A stretch of 64,000 nt of DNA. Origin: Pseudomonadota bacterium. Its GTDB lineage: Bacteria > Pseudomonadota > Gammaproteobacteria > Burkholderiales > Rhodocyclaceae. Positions within the stretch are counted from its first letter, which is position 1. Each line of letters starts with the position of its first letter. This document shows, one piece after another, positions 50,591 through 58,192 of this stretch. The stretch covers positions 62,001 to 126,000 of the forward strand of contig JAFEDH010000030.1 in assembly GCA_018241695.1 (NCBI GenBank), read 5' to 3'. A program made the translations under genes and the position numbers. The notes beneath the pieces were generated by a model, which worked only from the letters and a program-made list of their open reading frames with translations, had not been told where the DNA came from and searched no databases.

Positions 50591-51667
50591 ATGATGTCCC
50601 GATCCAATCTGATTCCCATTGGCTATGCCGCCGCCGTTTTCGAGGAACTGGCACTGGCCGGCCATTCCCGAATCAGGGTGTTCCGCGATGCCGGCCTGGA
50701 ACTTGACGAACAGGAGATTCTCGATCCCGAACTCCAGCTGCCGGCGCCGGTTTTTTCTCATCTGTATGGTGTCGCCTTGCGCATTCTGGAAGCCGAAACC
50801 AGCTTGAGAGCCGATCACAGCCGGATGGACAAGGATGTGGTGGACCTGCTTTGTCATTGCCTCATTAGTTGCACCCGGCTGGACGAGGCCATCGACAGGG
50901 CGGCGGCCTTTCTACGTGCCATCGGCCCGCTTGGCACACTGTTGCAGCGTTGCCAGCGTGGTACTGCCGTCCGGCTGAGCTTTGACTTCATGCGCCGTGA
51001 TGACAAGAGAGCTTCGCTGCTCGTCGTTCTGGCTGCGATGAATATGCTGCACCAGCTTTTTTCATGGCTCATCGGCAAAGAGATAAAACTGCAATCCGTT
51101 TCATTACGATATGCGGCGCTGCAAGAGCAGTTTTTAATCGCCCATGGACTCGGAGTACCTCCTGCCTACGGGCAGACGGAGGATGCCATCACCTTTTCCG
51201 GCCATTATCTGGATCAGCCAATCGTCCGCTCTCCGCAGGATTTGCGCGAGGTGATTGATTACTTTCCCCTGGATCTGCATCTTTGCATCGACAGTCACGG
51301 TACTTTTTCCGAGCGGGTGCGAAGATTGATTTCGTCTGCGCTGTATCGCAATCAGACCATTCCGGGGCTGCGGACTTGCGCCCAGCTCTTGTATGTGGGA
51401 GAAACGACGCTGCGCCGCCATCTGGATCAGGAAGGTACGCGTTTCACCCTCATCCGGACGACCTGTCAGCGGGAATATGTGGAGTATCTGCTCCGGTTTT
51501 CGGGCAGAACCGTGGAAGAAATTGCAGGGATGGCAGGGTTTGGTGACGACAGGGCGTTGCGCCGCGCCTTCAGGTCATGGTCGGGTGTCAGTCCATCGGA
51601 TTTCCGGAGCCGTGGCGCCTTGCCCAGGCAACCCCGTGCAGATCGGCGCAAAGTGAAAATGGAGTAA
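50591..51667 (+). CDS. AraC-family transcriptional regulator (arabinose-binding-domain type)
   Basis: A 358-aa regulator of the OruR/ArgR-like AraC group: a 200-residue N-terminal ligand-binding domain (IPIGYAAAVFEELALAGHS) and the C-terminal double helix-turn-helix (LLYVGETTLRRHLDQEGTRF, then VEEIAGMAGFGDDRALRRAF). The second ATG at 50594 is an equivalent start. It is divergent from the epoxide hydrolase operon across a 227-base gap and is probably its activator. The urea transporter gene starts only 6 bases after its stop. Confidence 0.9.
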   Translation: MMSRSNLIPIGYAAAVFEELALAGHSRIRVFRDAGLELDEQEILDPELQLPAPVFSHLYGVALRILEAETSLRADHSRMDKDVVDLLCHCLISCTRLDEAIDRAAAFLRAIGPLGTLLQRCQRGTAVRLSFDFMRRDDKRASLLVVLAAMNMLHQLFSWLIGKEIKLQSVSLRYAALQEQFLIAHGLGVPPAYGQTEDAITFSGHYLDQPIVRSPQDLREVIDYFPLDLHLCIDSHGTFSERVRRLISSALYRNQTIPGLRTCAQLLYVGETTLRRHLDQEGTRFTLIRTTCQREYVEYLLRFSGRTVEEIAGMAGFGDDRALRRAFRSWSGVSPSDFRSRGALPRQPRADRRKVKME

Positions 51668-51673
51668 GCCTCT

Positions 51674-52597
51674 ATGTTCGGAAGCATCCTGCGGGGGAGT
51701 GGCCAGGTCATCTTCATGGAGAGCCCCTGGTCGGGTCTGCTTAATTTCGCGGCAATGTTCTGGGCGGCGTATGCCGGTGGAACCACGCTTGCCGTTGCGA
51801 TCGGATCGGTAGTCGGCACCGTGGTGGCGACTCTGGTGGCATCCCGTTTGCAGGCCGGGCGCACCGCAATAAAAGCCGGTCTTTATGGGTTCAATGGAAT
51901 GCTGATCGGCGCGGGAATACCGACTTTTCTCGAACACACGCTGTTCATGTGGGAAATTCTGATCTTCGTGTGCGGCATATCTGCGATCGTTACCCTTGCG
52001 CTGGGTAACGCGCTGCGCAGATGGAGCATACCGGGGCTTACCTTCCCTTTTATTTTGTGCACCTGGCTGGTTCTGCTGGCTGCGGGCAATATTCCCACAT
52101 TGCATGCCATCGGGCCATCCGCTGCCATATGGCCTGGTGGACCCGATGCGATGTTTGGCACGCATGCCTTCGTCCGGGCGGTGCTGACCAGCATCTCCCA
52201 GATTTATTTTGTCGACAATCCCGTGTCGGGGGGAATTTTTCTGCTGGCGATTGCCATCCATTCCCCACGCTGTGCCGGCTTTGCATTTCTGGGCGCTGCG
52301 CTGGCTGTGGTGTTGTCGTTATGGTTCGGGGCGGACCGGGGGATGGTCTATCACGGTCTATGGGGGTATTCGGCAATACTTACGGCAGCCGCAATCGGAG
52401 CCGTCTTCATAGCACCGGGTACAAGAGCTCTGGTTTATGCGCTGGCAGCCACGGTATTTTCCGTGCTGGTGCATGCGGCGCTGTCCACGCTCTTTCAACC
52501 GGCGGGTATTCCGGTGTTCACCTTTCCCTTTGTTGTGACAACCTGGATATTCCTGCTGGCGAGAGCCGGCCTGGCTGAAACTGCCAGCGGAAAATAG
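51674..52597 (+). CDS. Urea transporter (UT family)
   Basis: A 307-aa integral inner-membrane channel of the urea transporter family with about ten hydrophobic segments. It contains the duplicated UT signature: ILRGSGQVIFMESPWSGLLN near the N-terminus and VLTSISQIYFVDNPVSGGIF in the second half, each followed by a glycine-rich pore helix (LYGFNGMLIGAG and GLWGYSAILTAAAIG) and PGLTFPFILCTW / PVFTFPFVVTTW. Provides passive urea uptake. No urease genes are in the window. Apparent co-transcription with the AraC gene is unusual. Confidence 0.88.
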   Translation: MFGSILRGSGQVIFMESPWSGLLNFAAMFWAAYAGGTTLAVAIGSVVGTVVATLVASRLQAGRTAIKAGLYGFNGMLIGAGIPTFLEHTLFMWEILIFVCGISAIVTLALGNALRRWSIPGLTFPFILCTWLVLLAAGNIPTLHAIGPSAAIWPGGPDAMFGTHAFVRAVLTSISQIYFVDNPVSGGIFLLAIAIHSPRCAGFAFLGAALAVVLSLWFGADRGMVYHGLWGYSAILTAAAIGAVFIAPGTRALVYALAATVFSVLVHAALSTLFQPAGIPVFTFPFVVTTWIFLLARAGLAETASGK

Positions 52598-52607
52598 AAG
52601 GGTTGAT

Positions 52608-52627
52608 ATGGGGCAGATACTCCCCAT
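52608..52627. terminator. Possible hairpin between convergent genes
   Basis: A 6-bp stem ATGGGG / CCCCAT with an 8-base loop in the 55-base gap between the urea transporter and the K+ channel genes. There is no T-run on either side, so its role as a terminator is doubtful. Confidence 0.25.
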
Positions 52628-52652
52628 CCTCTCCTGCCAGCAGAGAATGCAG

Positions 52653-54356
52653 CTAGGGCGCACGGGGGAGCCGGGCACCCGTGGCCCATTGCCAGAGCCA
52701 GCCACCACTTTCGCGACCGCTCAGAACATATTCCATGGCATTGCCGTTTTGCAGCGTCAGTTCCACATCCCTGCGGGTGCCTTCGGGTGCGGCGAACAGC
52801 AGGCGATCGCCGGCGATCAGGAGCTCATCTTCCGCTGGCAGCAGGAGGGGTTTTCCATCACGTTCCAGCAGTAATGGCACCACGGGGAGGGTATCGTCCC
52901 GGTTCCTGTTGTCACGCAACAGATCTCCCAGCCGGATCGAACGTCCCTGCATCAGTTCGCGGTGAACAGCGGCTGCATCCTGGGCATTGAGGCAGGAACG
53001 CCAGAGTTCTGGCACCCGGTCCGGGGAAATTTTCTGCATGGTTGCCACAAGCCGGGCGCACCATGCTTCATCACATTGATGCAGCAGGTGGACAAGATGC
53101 GCCAGCATCGGTGTGGTCAGAATGGAGAGACATTCCTGCGCCACGATATGGCTGGGTACCATGCAGGCATCACTGTCGAAGGCCTCAAACAAAGGATTGT
53201 TGGCCGCCTGGTTCTGGCGGGTGACGATGAACAATCCGGAGTTGATCTCTCGGGCCATGACTGCAAGTGCCAGATTGGCGACATCGTTGTCACTACCGGC
53301 CACGATGCCTTGCGCCTCGCGTATGCCTGCGGCTTCGAGCGTGGCGGCATCGGTACCCAGGCCACGAATTACCCTGCGATCCGGCACCGGATCGGCCTGT
53401 GGGTCCACGATGGTGACGGTGATTCCGACCGCTTCCAGTTTGCGAACCACGGCCTGGCCAAAAAGACCATAACCGCAGACGATCCAGTGTCCTCTGGGTG
53501 GATGATGGGGATCGGGCAATGGGGTGCCGGGCAGGGCGGTAAGCAATTCCGTCAAACGGGAACGTTCGGGCGCCACGATGGCCTGGGAAAGATAGCTGGC
53601 AAAGCGCTGGAACGGATTGATGACATGATGGGTTCCGCAGGAGATCATATTGGCCACAGTGGTGGCGCTGCGGGCACGGGCCAGAATGGGGATGCCGGGA
53701 CTGAGCAGGCGTGTGGCCATGGCGACAACCAGATTCGTGGATTCGTCATCGGTCAGAGCCAGCACCCCGCGGCACCGGCGATGCTGCAGGCCGGCCTGTA
53801 ACAGCCGCCTGGGTTCGCCGGCATCGGCATGGAGGGCGAGAGGACTGGTCCGGTAATCTTCCATGTCCAGTTCCTGGACCCGCGCTTCATCAATCTCCAG
53901 AACCACAAAACGCTGGTTCAGATGATCGAGCGCACGACAAACCCGTCGCCCGGTTTCACCATAGCCGCACACCAGATAGAAAGGTTCGTTGATACGGCGC
54001 AGGCCGCGCAGAAACCGATTGGTGACCAGTGCCTTGAGCAGGCCCTTGTCCTGAAAACAGGAAAGCAGGGTGACGATGACAAAAGACCAGCTGATCACCA
54101 GCAGATAAATGCAGGCAGTAACCCACAGGCGTTGTGCATCGGAAAACCCGCCGACCGGCTCGGTGTAGCCGATCGTGGTGGCGGTATAGGTGATGAAGTA
54201 AAAGGCGTGGAAAAAGCCCAGCGGTGGTGTCGGGTTACCGTTTACATCCGCACCGGGGATCAGGGTCAGCCCGAGTACGGCGATGGCGTGGCTGAGAATG
54301 ACCAGAATCAGCGGCAGCCGCATGCGCCGCAGCAGCAGGAAGAAAACGCTGTTCAT
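52653..54356 (-). CDS. K+ channel with two RCK/TrkA-N domains
   Basis: A 567-aa inner-membrane potassium channel. The N-terminal about 100 residues hold two membrane helices around a pore loop with the selectivity filter TIGYTE (61-66). Two cytosolic RCK/TrkA-N domains follow: the first at about residue 127 (YLVCGYGETGRRVCRAL), the second beginning WIVCGYGLFGQAVVRKL, and a TrkA_C-like tail (LLLPAEDELLIAGDRLLFA). The RCK domains gate by ligand or nucleotide. Start at 54356 gives the membrane helix; the longer frame to 54473 is not needed. The DUF6394 gene is 16 bases upstream. Confidence 0.92.
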   Translation of the reverse strand: MNSVFFLLLRRMRLPLILVILSHAIAVLGLTLIPGADVNGNPTPPLGFFHAFYFITYTATTIGYTEPVGGFSDAQRLWVTACIYLLVISWSFVIVTLLSCFQDKGLLKALVTNRFLRGLRRINEPFYLVCGYGETGRRVCRALDHLNQRFVVLEIDEARVQELDMEDYRTSPLALHADAGEPRRLLQAGLQHRRCRGVLALTDDESTNLVVAMATRLLSPGIPILARARSATTVANMISCGTHHVINPFQRFASYLSQAIVAPERSRLTELLTALPGTPLPDPHHPPRGHWIVCGYGLFGQAVVRKLEAVGITVTIVDPQADPVPDRRVIRGLGTDAATLEAAGIREAQGIVAGSDNDVANLALAVMAREINSGLFIVTRQNQAANNPLFEAFDSDACMVPSHIVAQECLSILTTPMLAHLVHLLHQCDEAWCARLVATMQKISPDRVPELWRSCLNAQDAAAVHRELMQGRSIRLGDLLRDNRNRDDTLPVVPLLLERDGKPLLLPAEDELLIAGDRLLFAAPEGTRRDVELTLQNGNAMEYVLSGRESGGWLWQWATGARLPRAP

Positions 54357-54372
54357 ACGTTTTCCGTTGAAT

Positions 54373-54756
54373 TCAACGGCGGAGCATGACGGTTTCGGCA
54401 ATGAGCATGATGACGGACACGATATTGGCAAACAGGGCGCCCCCCGCAAGGGAAACGACGCTCGCAGTGACATGGGGCGTCATGCCATCCCCGGTGCCAT
54501 AAATAGCGACAGCCCAGGTGACTGCAGCAGCGATCAGCTGCAGGTCAGCCACCAGACTGGTGGACAAATGCACGGCGCCAATCTGGGTACGGTCACCGAA
54601 TTTGAGCGCCGTAGCGATGAAGTTCACCACGATGGCGGCAAACAGTTCATACACGCTATGGAGATCGGGCAGGGCGATATCTCCGACAAAAAAACCGAAA
54701 TTCAGGGTTGCGGAGAGAACAATGAAAAAACCGAAAACCACTTTTTCGAAATTCAT
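54373..54756 (-). CDS. DUF6394-like small membrane protein
   Basis: A 127-aa integral membrane protein with about four hydrophobic segments: EKVVFGFFIVLSATLNFGFF, then VYELFAAIVVNFIATALKFG, then LIAAAVTWAVAIYG, then a C-terminal helix. The block KFGDRTQIGAVHLSTSLVADLQ fits the DUF6394 family as I recall it, which often neighbours K+ channel genes. The start at 54756 follows AGGAAAGG. Probably an accessory subunit or co-regulated partner of the K+ channel. No function is established. Confidence 0.72.
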   Translation of the reverse strand: MNFEKVVFGFFIVLSATLNFGFFVGDIALPDLHSVYELFAAIVVNFIATALKFGDRTQIGAVHLSTSLVADLQLIAAAVTWAVAIYGTGDGMTPHVTASVVSLAGGALFANIVSVIMLIAETVMLRR

Positions 54757-54923
54757 GACCTTTCCTGCATCCAATATTCGACGGGTGACAGGTTACAACA
54801 GGGGCGGGCGTCTCTTGTGTAATTCGCGCATGATCGGGAAACTCCGTCAGTCACGGGATATTGCTCATCCACACCTTTCTTGGTGGATATCTGGAGAAGT
54901 TTCTGCTGCTGCCTGGGTACATC

Positions 54924-55022
54924 ATGGCTGCCCGCTCCACGTTCCGTGATTGGGCCGCCTGGTGCGATTCAAAGCGTGCCGCCAACATCATCCCCACATA
55001 CAAGAAAGCGAAAGCCGCTTGA
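54924..55022 (+). pseudogene. Possible N-terminal fragment of a phage-type integrase
   Basis: A 32-aa open frame ending in TGA whose middle (RSTFRDWAAWCDSKRAAN) resembles the SAM-like N-terminal core-binding region of tyrosine recombinases. No catalytic domain follows; the frame stops before the HigBA module. Read as a relic at the edge of an accessory region, this would mark an old integration event. The similarity is short and judged by eye. Nothing else is recognisable in 54775-54923. Confidence 0.22.
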
Positions 55023-55024
55023 CG

Positions 55025-55047
55025 AGTGTAATTGATGTGATTACACT
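55025..55047. promoter_or_regulatory. Predicted HigA operator
   Basis: A perfect inverted repeat AGTGTAAT / ATTACACT (55025-55032 and 55040-55047) with a 7-base spacer, 26 bases before the toxin start. A further half-site-like GATTACA lies at about 55059-55065. Position and symmetry are as expected for autoregulation by the HigA antitoxin. Confidence 0.65.
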
Positions 55048-55072
55048 GATTGCCAGTTGATTACATATCGCC

Positions 55073-55351
55073 ATGATTCGGACATTCAGACATCGCGGAC
55101 TTGAACGGTTCTTCAAGAAGGGCGACCACCGGGGCATCATCGCCAAGAGCGAGGCGCGCATCGAGCGCATTCTCGACCGACTGGATACGGTGCCCAATCC
55201 CGAGGACATGAACATCCCCGGCTTCAAGCTTCACGGCCTGGGCGGGGATCGGAAAGGCACCTACGTGGTATCGGTGACCGGCAACTGGCGCATTACCTTT
55301 CGTTTCGAGGGCGAAGACGCTGTCGATGTGGACTTGGAGGATTATCACTGA
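55073..55351 (+). CDS. higB: HigB-type toxin (RelE superfamily)
   Basis: A 92-aa RelE-fold ribosome-dependent mRNA endonuclease toxin of the HigB/Killer group. The segments MIRTFRHRGLERFFKKGD, GFKLHGLGGDRKGTYVVSV, and the strand NWRITFRFEGEDAVDVDLEDYH are typical. Toxin precedes antitoxin, which is the HigBA order, and the stop overlaps the antitoxin ATG by one base. Confidence 0.92.
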   Translation: MIRTFRHRGLERFFKKGDHRGIIAKSEARIERILDRLDTVPNPEDMNIPGFKLHGLGGDRKGTYVVSVTGNWRITFRFEGEDAVDVDLEDYH

Positions 55352-55668
55352 TGAAGTCGCTACGAAACCCGAACCGGCGGCCCACGCACCCTGGTGCGAT
55401 TCTGCGTGAGGATGTGTTGCCCGCCCTGGAAATGACGCAAACGGAATTCGCTGGGCGCCTGGGCGTATCCCGCCTATCCGTGTCGGACTTGCTGCATGAG
55501 AAGCGTGGCATGTCGCCGGAAATGGCCATGCGCGTCGCCAAGCTGCTCAACACTACGCCCGAGAGCTGGCTGCGCATGCAGGAGGCGGTCGACTTGTGGG
55601 ACGTGCAGCAAAAACCCGAGAAACTGGCCGGTATCAAGCCCCTCAAGAGGGAACTGCTGGCCGCATAG
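55351..55668 (+). CDS. higA: HigA-type antitoxin
   Basis: A 105-aa XRE-family antitoxin that neutralises HigB and represses the operon. The N-terminal RRPTHPGAILREDVLPALEMTQTEFA and the helix-turn-helix (GVSRLSVSDLLHEKRGMSPEMA) are the HigA signature, and the C-terminal ESWLRMQEAVDLWDVQQ is the toxin-contacting end. It is translationally coupled to higB. Its probable operator is the inverted repeat at 55025-55047. Confidence 0.93.
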   Translation: MKSLRNPNRRPTHPGAILREDVLPALEMTQTEFAGRLGVSRLSVSDLLHEKRGMSPEMAMRVAKLLNTTPESWLRMQEAVDLWDVQQKPEKLAGIKPLKRELLAA

Positions 55669-55706
55669 AGCTTTCACCCGCCCCCGACCGGGATCGCCGG
55701 GGATGC

Positions 55707-55740
55707 GTGCCGAGAAGGAGTTGCATCTCCGACTCGGCAC
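55707..55740. other. Perfectly nested hairpin downstream of higA
   Basis: An 8-bp stem GTGCCGAG / CTCGGCAC (55707-55714 and 55733-55740) encloses, across a symmetric AA/GA internal loop, a second 4-bp stem GGAG / CTCC with loop TTGCAT. There is no T-run, so it is not a standard intrinsic terminator. It could protect the higBA mRNA 3' end, or be a recombination-related element of the accessory region. Confidence 0.45.
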
Positions 55741-55789
55741 TGACCACAACGCAAGACGTACAAGGGGAATTGCATTAGAACAGGGGGGT

Positions 55790-55886
55790 GCGAGGTCAAC
55801 AGTTGAAAACGAAAAACCCCGCAGGGCGCGGGGCTCGGCGGGGTCATCGTCCAGTCAGAGACTGGTTTTGCCAATATTATTGGCGG
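55790..55886. repeat. 97-bp direct repeat, copy 1 (distal to tRNA)
   Basis: Matches 57971-58067 at 93 of 97 positions with no gaps. It includes a complete copy of the tRNA-Ser terminator (55812-55833) and ends with TGGCGG, the complement of the last six bases (CCGCCA) of the tRNA. No tRNA follows it. The rest of 55669-56054 contains no gene I can support. Confidence 0.93.
55812..55833 (-). terminator. Duplicate of the tRNA-Ser terminator
   Basis: Stem CCCCGC / GCGGGG with AAAAA on the + strand side, giving a U-tract for - strand transcripts. Identical to the terminator downstream of tRNA-Ser(GCU). It may end transcripts coming from the - strand small gene at 56055. Confidence 0.7.
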
Positions 55887-56054
55887 GCCAGAAGGTATGC
55901 CAACACAAACCGTCTAGCCTGCAATGATTAAATTCTATTCACACCAGCCATCAGCAGCAACCTTCTCGGCACTGCGGCCTTGACTTCCTTCTGGGGTTAC
56001 GCGAGTTATGCGGCAACCACGAAACCAAGAGGAAAACGACATGCAGGCTTCGAC

Positions 56055-56321
56055 CTACCCTGTAACTCCGATGCGCCAAATCGCAATCATTCTTGCCCAC
56101 TGCATCGTGCGAATCCAGAGAAAGCGATCGACCAGAGCCATGACAGAACCGAACTGATGTGCAACGCGGTTGTGACATGACTCGGGTGATTGCTTCACCG
56201 CTTTGGCTAATATTTGCTTCTCGTGTCGGCGTAGCGACTTGGCCGGTTTCGTATGGGCCCCGGCCTTGCGGAACTTGGTGAGTGCCACGAAAGGGTTTCG
56301 TGGCTTGATTTTCGGTTTCAT
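56055..56321 (-). CDS. Small conserved-type basic protein
   Basis: An 88-aa frame whose first about 40 residues (KPRNPFVALTKFRKAGAH, then KSLRRHEKQ) match a pattern I recognise from short basic proteins of about 45-50 aa found in mobile islands, function unknown. The C-terminal half shows no such pattern and may reflect a lost stop or an old frameshift. GGAG precedes the ATG. It lies inside the direct-repeat-bounded islet. Confidence 0.5.
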   Translation of the reverse strand: MKPKIKPRNPFVALTKFRKAGAHTKPAKSLRRHEKQILAKAVKQSPESCHNRVAHQFGSVMALVDRFLWIRTMQWARMIAIWRIGVTG

Positions 56322-56334
56322 CTCATCTCTCCTT

Positions 56335-56460
56335 TCATAGAACTGCTTCCAGCTCCTTCCGCTCCAGAAGGTTCAGCAACTTGAGCGAGGGGCCACTGGG
56401 GTGCTTATCGTCGCCGGTTACCCTTATCTCAAGGTGAAGTAATTGATCCAAAGACTGCGC
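56335..56460 (-). pseudogene. C-terminal remnant of an XRE/NadS-like antitoxin
   Basis: The frame reads DDKHPSGPSLKLLNLLERKE and then LEAVL and stop, which closely resembles the last about 25 residues of NadS/HigA2-type antitoxins (RHPSGAALKLL pattern). No helix-turn-helix remains upstream, because the ParE gene begins at 56468. Read as a truncated antitoxin without its toxin. Confidence 0.35.
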
Positions 56461-56467
56461 GACCGCG

Positions 56468-56851
56468 CTAGTGTTGCCGGTCGGCGGAGGACTCTACGTC
56501 GGACTCGTTGGCTGCCGGCAGGTTACGTGGCAGATCCATGCTGTCGTGAAGCAGACGAAGCACCTCGATGACCGAAGCATCCGGGCCCGGATCAACCCGG
56601 AAGACGATGAAGTGCCGTCCCTTGCGCCCGTGGCGGGCGACGTGCAGGGTATGTATGCCAGGGCTGATGTCTTCGCGCTGGTGGCAGCCGACGATGTCCG
56701 GCCCTCGCGCAAGATCCCTCAGGGCGCTACGGATCGTCTTATCGTAGACGCGCGTTTGCCCTTTGCCGAAATGATCGAGCGTCCATCTCAGAATATTGAC
56801 CAGATCGCGCGTTGCTTCCGTAGTCAGGCTGACTTTCCAGCGCGGGGTCAT
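56468..56851 (-). CDS. parE: ParE-type toxin (RelE/ParE superfamily)
   Basis: A 127-aa toxin of the ParE group, which poisons DNA gyrase. It carries WKVSLTTEATRDLVNILRWT, RSALRDLARGPDIVGCHQRED, and the C-terminal strand pair HFIVFRVDPGPDASVIEVLRLLHDSMD with the conserved Arg and His. It overlaps the upstream ParD gene by 4 bases. The C-terminal tail (about 20 residues) is longer than usual. ParE here means the toxin, not topoisomerase IV. Confidence 0.9.
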   Translation of the reverse strand: MTPRWKVSLTTEATRDLVNILRWTLDHFGKGQTRVYDKTIRSALRDLARGPDIVGCHQREDISPGIHTLHVARHGRKGRHFIVFRVDPGPDASVIEVLRLLHDSMDLPRNLPAANESDVESSADRQH

Positions 56852-57129
56852 GCGGCGCCGATGACTTCGTTGGCGAGCGCAGCGAGGTGCCTATCGAGTG
56901 CTTCTGGCGTATCGAAGGTAATGTATCGCCCGGCTTCCATGTCGGCAATGCCGATGCGCGTAGCCTCGCGCAAGGCATCGAGCTTCGCGGCTTCTTCTGT
57001 CTCGCGCGTTTCGACCAGCCGCAGTCCTTCACGGAGAACCTCGCTGGCATTCTGGTAGCGGCCGGAGGACACCAGTTGCTCAACAAAGGAAGCCTGATGG
57101 TCGGTAAGGACGACATTGCGGGTAGGCAT
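56848..57129 (-). CDS. parD: ParD-type antitoxin
   Basis: A 93-aa ribbon-helix-helix antitoxin. The N-terminal RNVVLTDHQASFVEQLVSSG is the DNA-binding strand and first helix, NASEVLREGLRLVE completes the ribbon-helix-helix, and the acidic C-terminal part would wrap the toxin. It precedes and overlaps the toxin gene, the ParDE order. Probable operator at 57150-57168. Confidence 0.92.
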   Translation of the reverse strand: MPTRNVVLTDHQASFVEQLVSSGRYQNASEVLREGLRLVETRETEEAAKLDALREATRIGIADMEAGRYITFDTPEALDRHLAALANEVIGAA

Positions 57130-57149
57130 GGCAGACCTCGTTTAAATGG

Positions 57150-57168
57150 ATACTGGCATAGTATGCCA
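57150..57168. promoter_or_regulatory. Predicted ParD operator
   Basis: Two interleaved dyads lie 21-39 bases upstream of parD: TGGCAT/ATGCCA (57154-57159, 57163-57168) and ATACT/AGTAT (57150-57154, 57160-57164). On the - strand the same place contains a TATACT-like -10. This is the expected layout for antitoxin autoregulation. Confidence 0.55.
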
Positions 57169-57265
57169 TTTCGTGCTCATTGATGCAAAATCGGTCACAG
57201 ATCTAGTCCGGCGTCTGAAACCGGGATATCGATGTGGTAGTCGTATCGCAGATCAGCCTTGTCAG

Positions 57266-57575
57266 CTATGTTGCGAAAGCCGCTTTTACTAGCCGCGCCG
57301 CCTGGGGGTCGTAGACGTAGTTAGTTATCGTCCCGTCCTTGATGCGCTCGACGGCTTCGTCAACGACGAACAAGGGAACGAGGAACCATTCCTGCGGCTG
57401 CACGGGATGGCCAAAGCGGTCATTGATCGTGATGTCTAGCCGCGCCGGCGCAAACAGCCTGTGAAACAGGTTCTCCATTCGTGTTCGGTTGATGCCTGCC
57501 AGTTTGTAGGTGGCAACCACCTCGACCTTCGCCAGAAGGTACGTGGCGTCATGCTCGGCGTCCGCGATACGGGTC
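57266..57575 (-). pseudogene. 5'-truncated GIY-YIG nuclease-family (Mug113/T5orf172) gene
   Basis: The frame reads TRIADAEHDATYLLAKVEVV, then ATYKLAGINRTRMENLFHR and FGHPVQPQEWFLVPL, the C-terminal half of GIY-YIG family proteins of the Mug113/T5orf172 type. The catalytic GIY-YIG segment and the N-terminal region are missing; upstream residues are unrelated and a stop codon is reached near 57625. A GTG at 57520 could start an 84-aa product, but it would be inactive as a nuclease. Remnant inside the islet. Confidence 0.7.
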
Positions 57576-57970
57576 GGTGTAGATGCCCAGCACTGCCACT
57601 GTTCTCTGCTACATACCTTTCCTCAGCTGCCGAGGCTCTTGCACAGATGGACGAGGTGATGAGAATTTTGTCTTCAGTCATAGCGGTTCGTGCCAGTTTG
57701 CTAGGTATTCCGGTACTTTGAATATTGTACTCATGCGTCATTGTCTCATCAGGGAGGCCCATGGAATGAGCCTCCTGAAGGTGTTTTCTACACTGATATT
57801 TTGCTTTGGCGCTTCGTCGCTGCCAAAACATACGCCAATGCGAACTTCGCCGTGACCGCCCGGAAACCAGTACCAGTTGGACGATTGAAAACCTGCACCG
57901 AGATGCTCGTAGTCAACAGGTTTCGAGAAATCTGGCGTCTAAGAGCGCAGATTCCTGAGAACGTGAGGGA
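57576..57970. other. No recognisable feature
   Basis: About 400 bases between the truncated GIY-YIG gene and direct repeat copy 2. Short open frames occur on both strands (for example 57583-57855 +), but none resembles a known protein, has a credible ribosome-binding site, or shows a conserved-looking domain. Probably decayed accessory DNA. Confidence 0.5.
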
Positions 57971-58067
57971 GCGAGGTCAACAGGTAGAAACGAAAAACCC
58001 CGCAGGGCGCGGGGCTCGGCGGGGTCATCGTCCAGTCAGAGACTGGTTTTGCCAATGTTATTGGCGG
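57971..58067. repeat. 97-bp direct repeat, copy 2 (adjacent to tRNA-Ser)
   Basis: Second copy of the repeat at 55790-55886, 93/97 identical. It comprises the terminator and 3' flank of tRNA-Ser(GCU), ending with the last six tRNA bases. The distance between copies is 2181 bases. Consistent with attachment sites of a small integrated element or with a duplication during insertion. Confidence 0.93.
57993..58014 (-). terminator. Terminator of tRNA-Ser(GCU)
   Basis: Stem CCCCGC / GCGGGG (57998-58003, 58009-58014) with a 5-base loop, followed in the - strand direction by five U. It lies 48 bases after the tRNA 3' end. Confidence 0.82.
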
Positions 58068-58154
58068 AGAAGGAGGGATTCGAACCCTCGATGCAGTTTT
58101 TGACCGCATGCTCCCTTAGCAGGGGAGTGCCTTCGACCACTCGGCCACTTCTCC
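58062..58154 (-). tRNA. tRNA-Ser (anticodon GCU)
   Basis: A 93-nt tRNA including an encoded CCA. The 7-bp acceptor stem is GGAGAAG / CTTCTCC. The anticodon stem-loop is CTCCC-CTGCTAA-GGGAG with anticodon GCU. A long variable arm characteristic of serine tRNAs and a T-arm with GTTCGAATC are present. Gene order lysC then tRNA-Ser(GCU) on one strand resembles many Gammaproteobacteria, although csrA, often found between them, is absent. Confidence 0.97.
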
Positions 58155-58192
58155 GGAAGGAGCGCGATGATACCTGCTTGCAGTCCTTCGGG

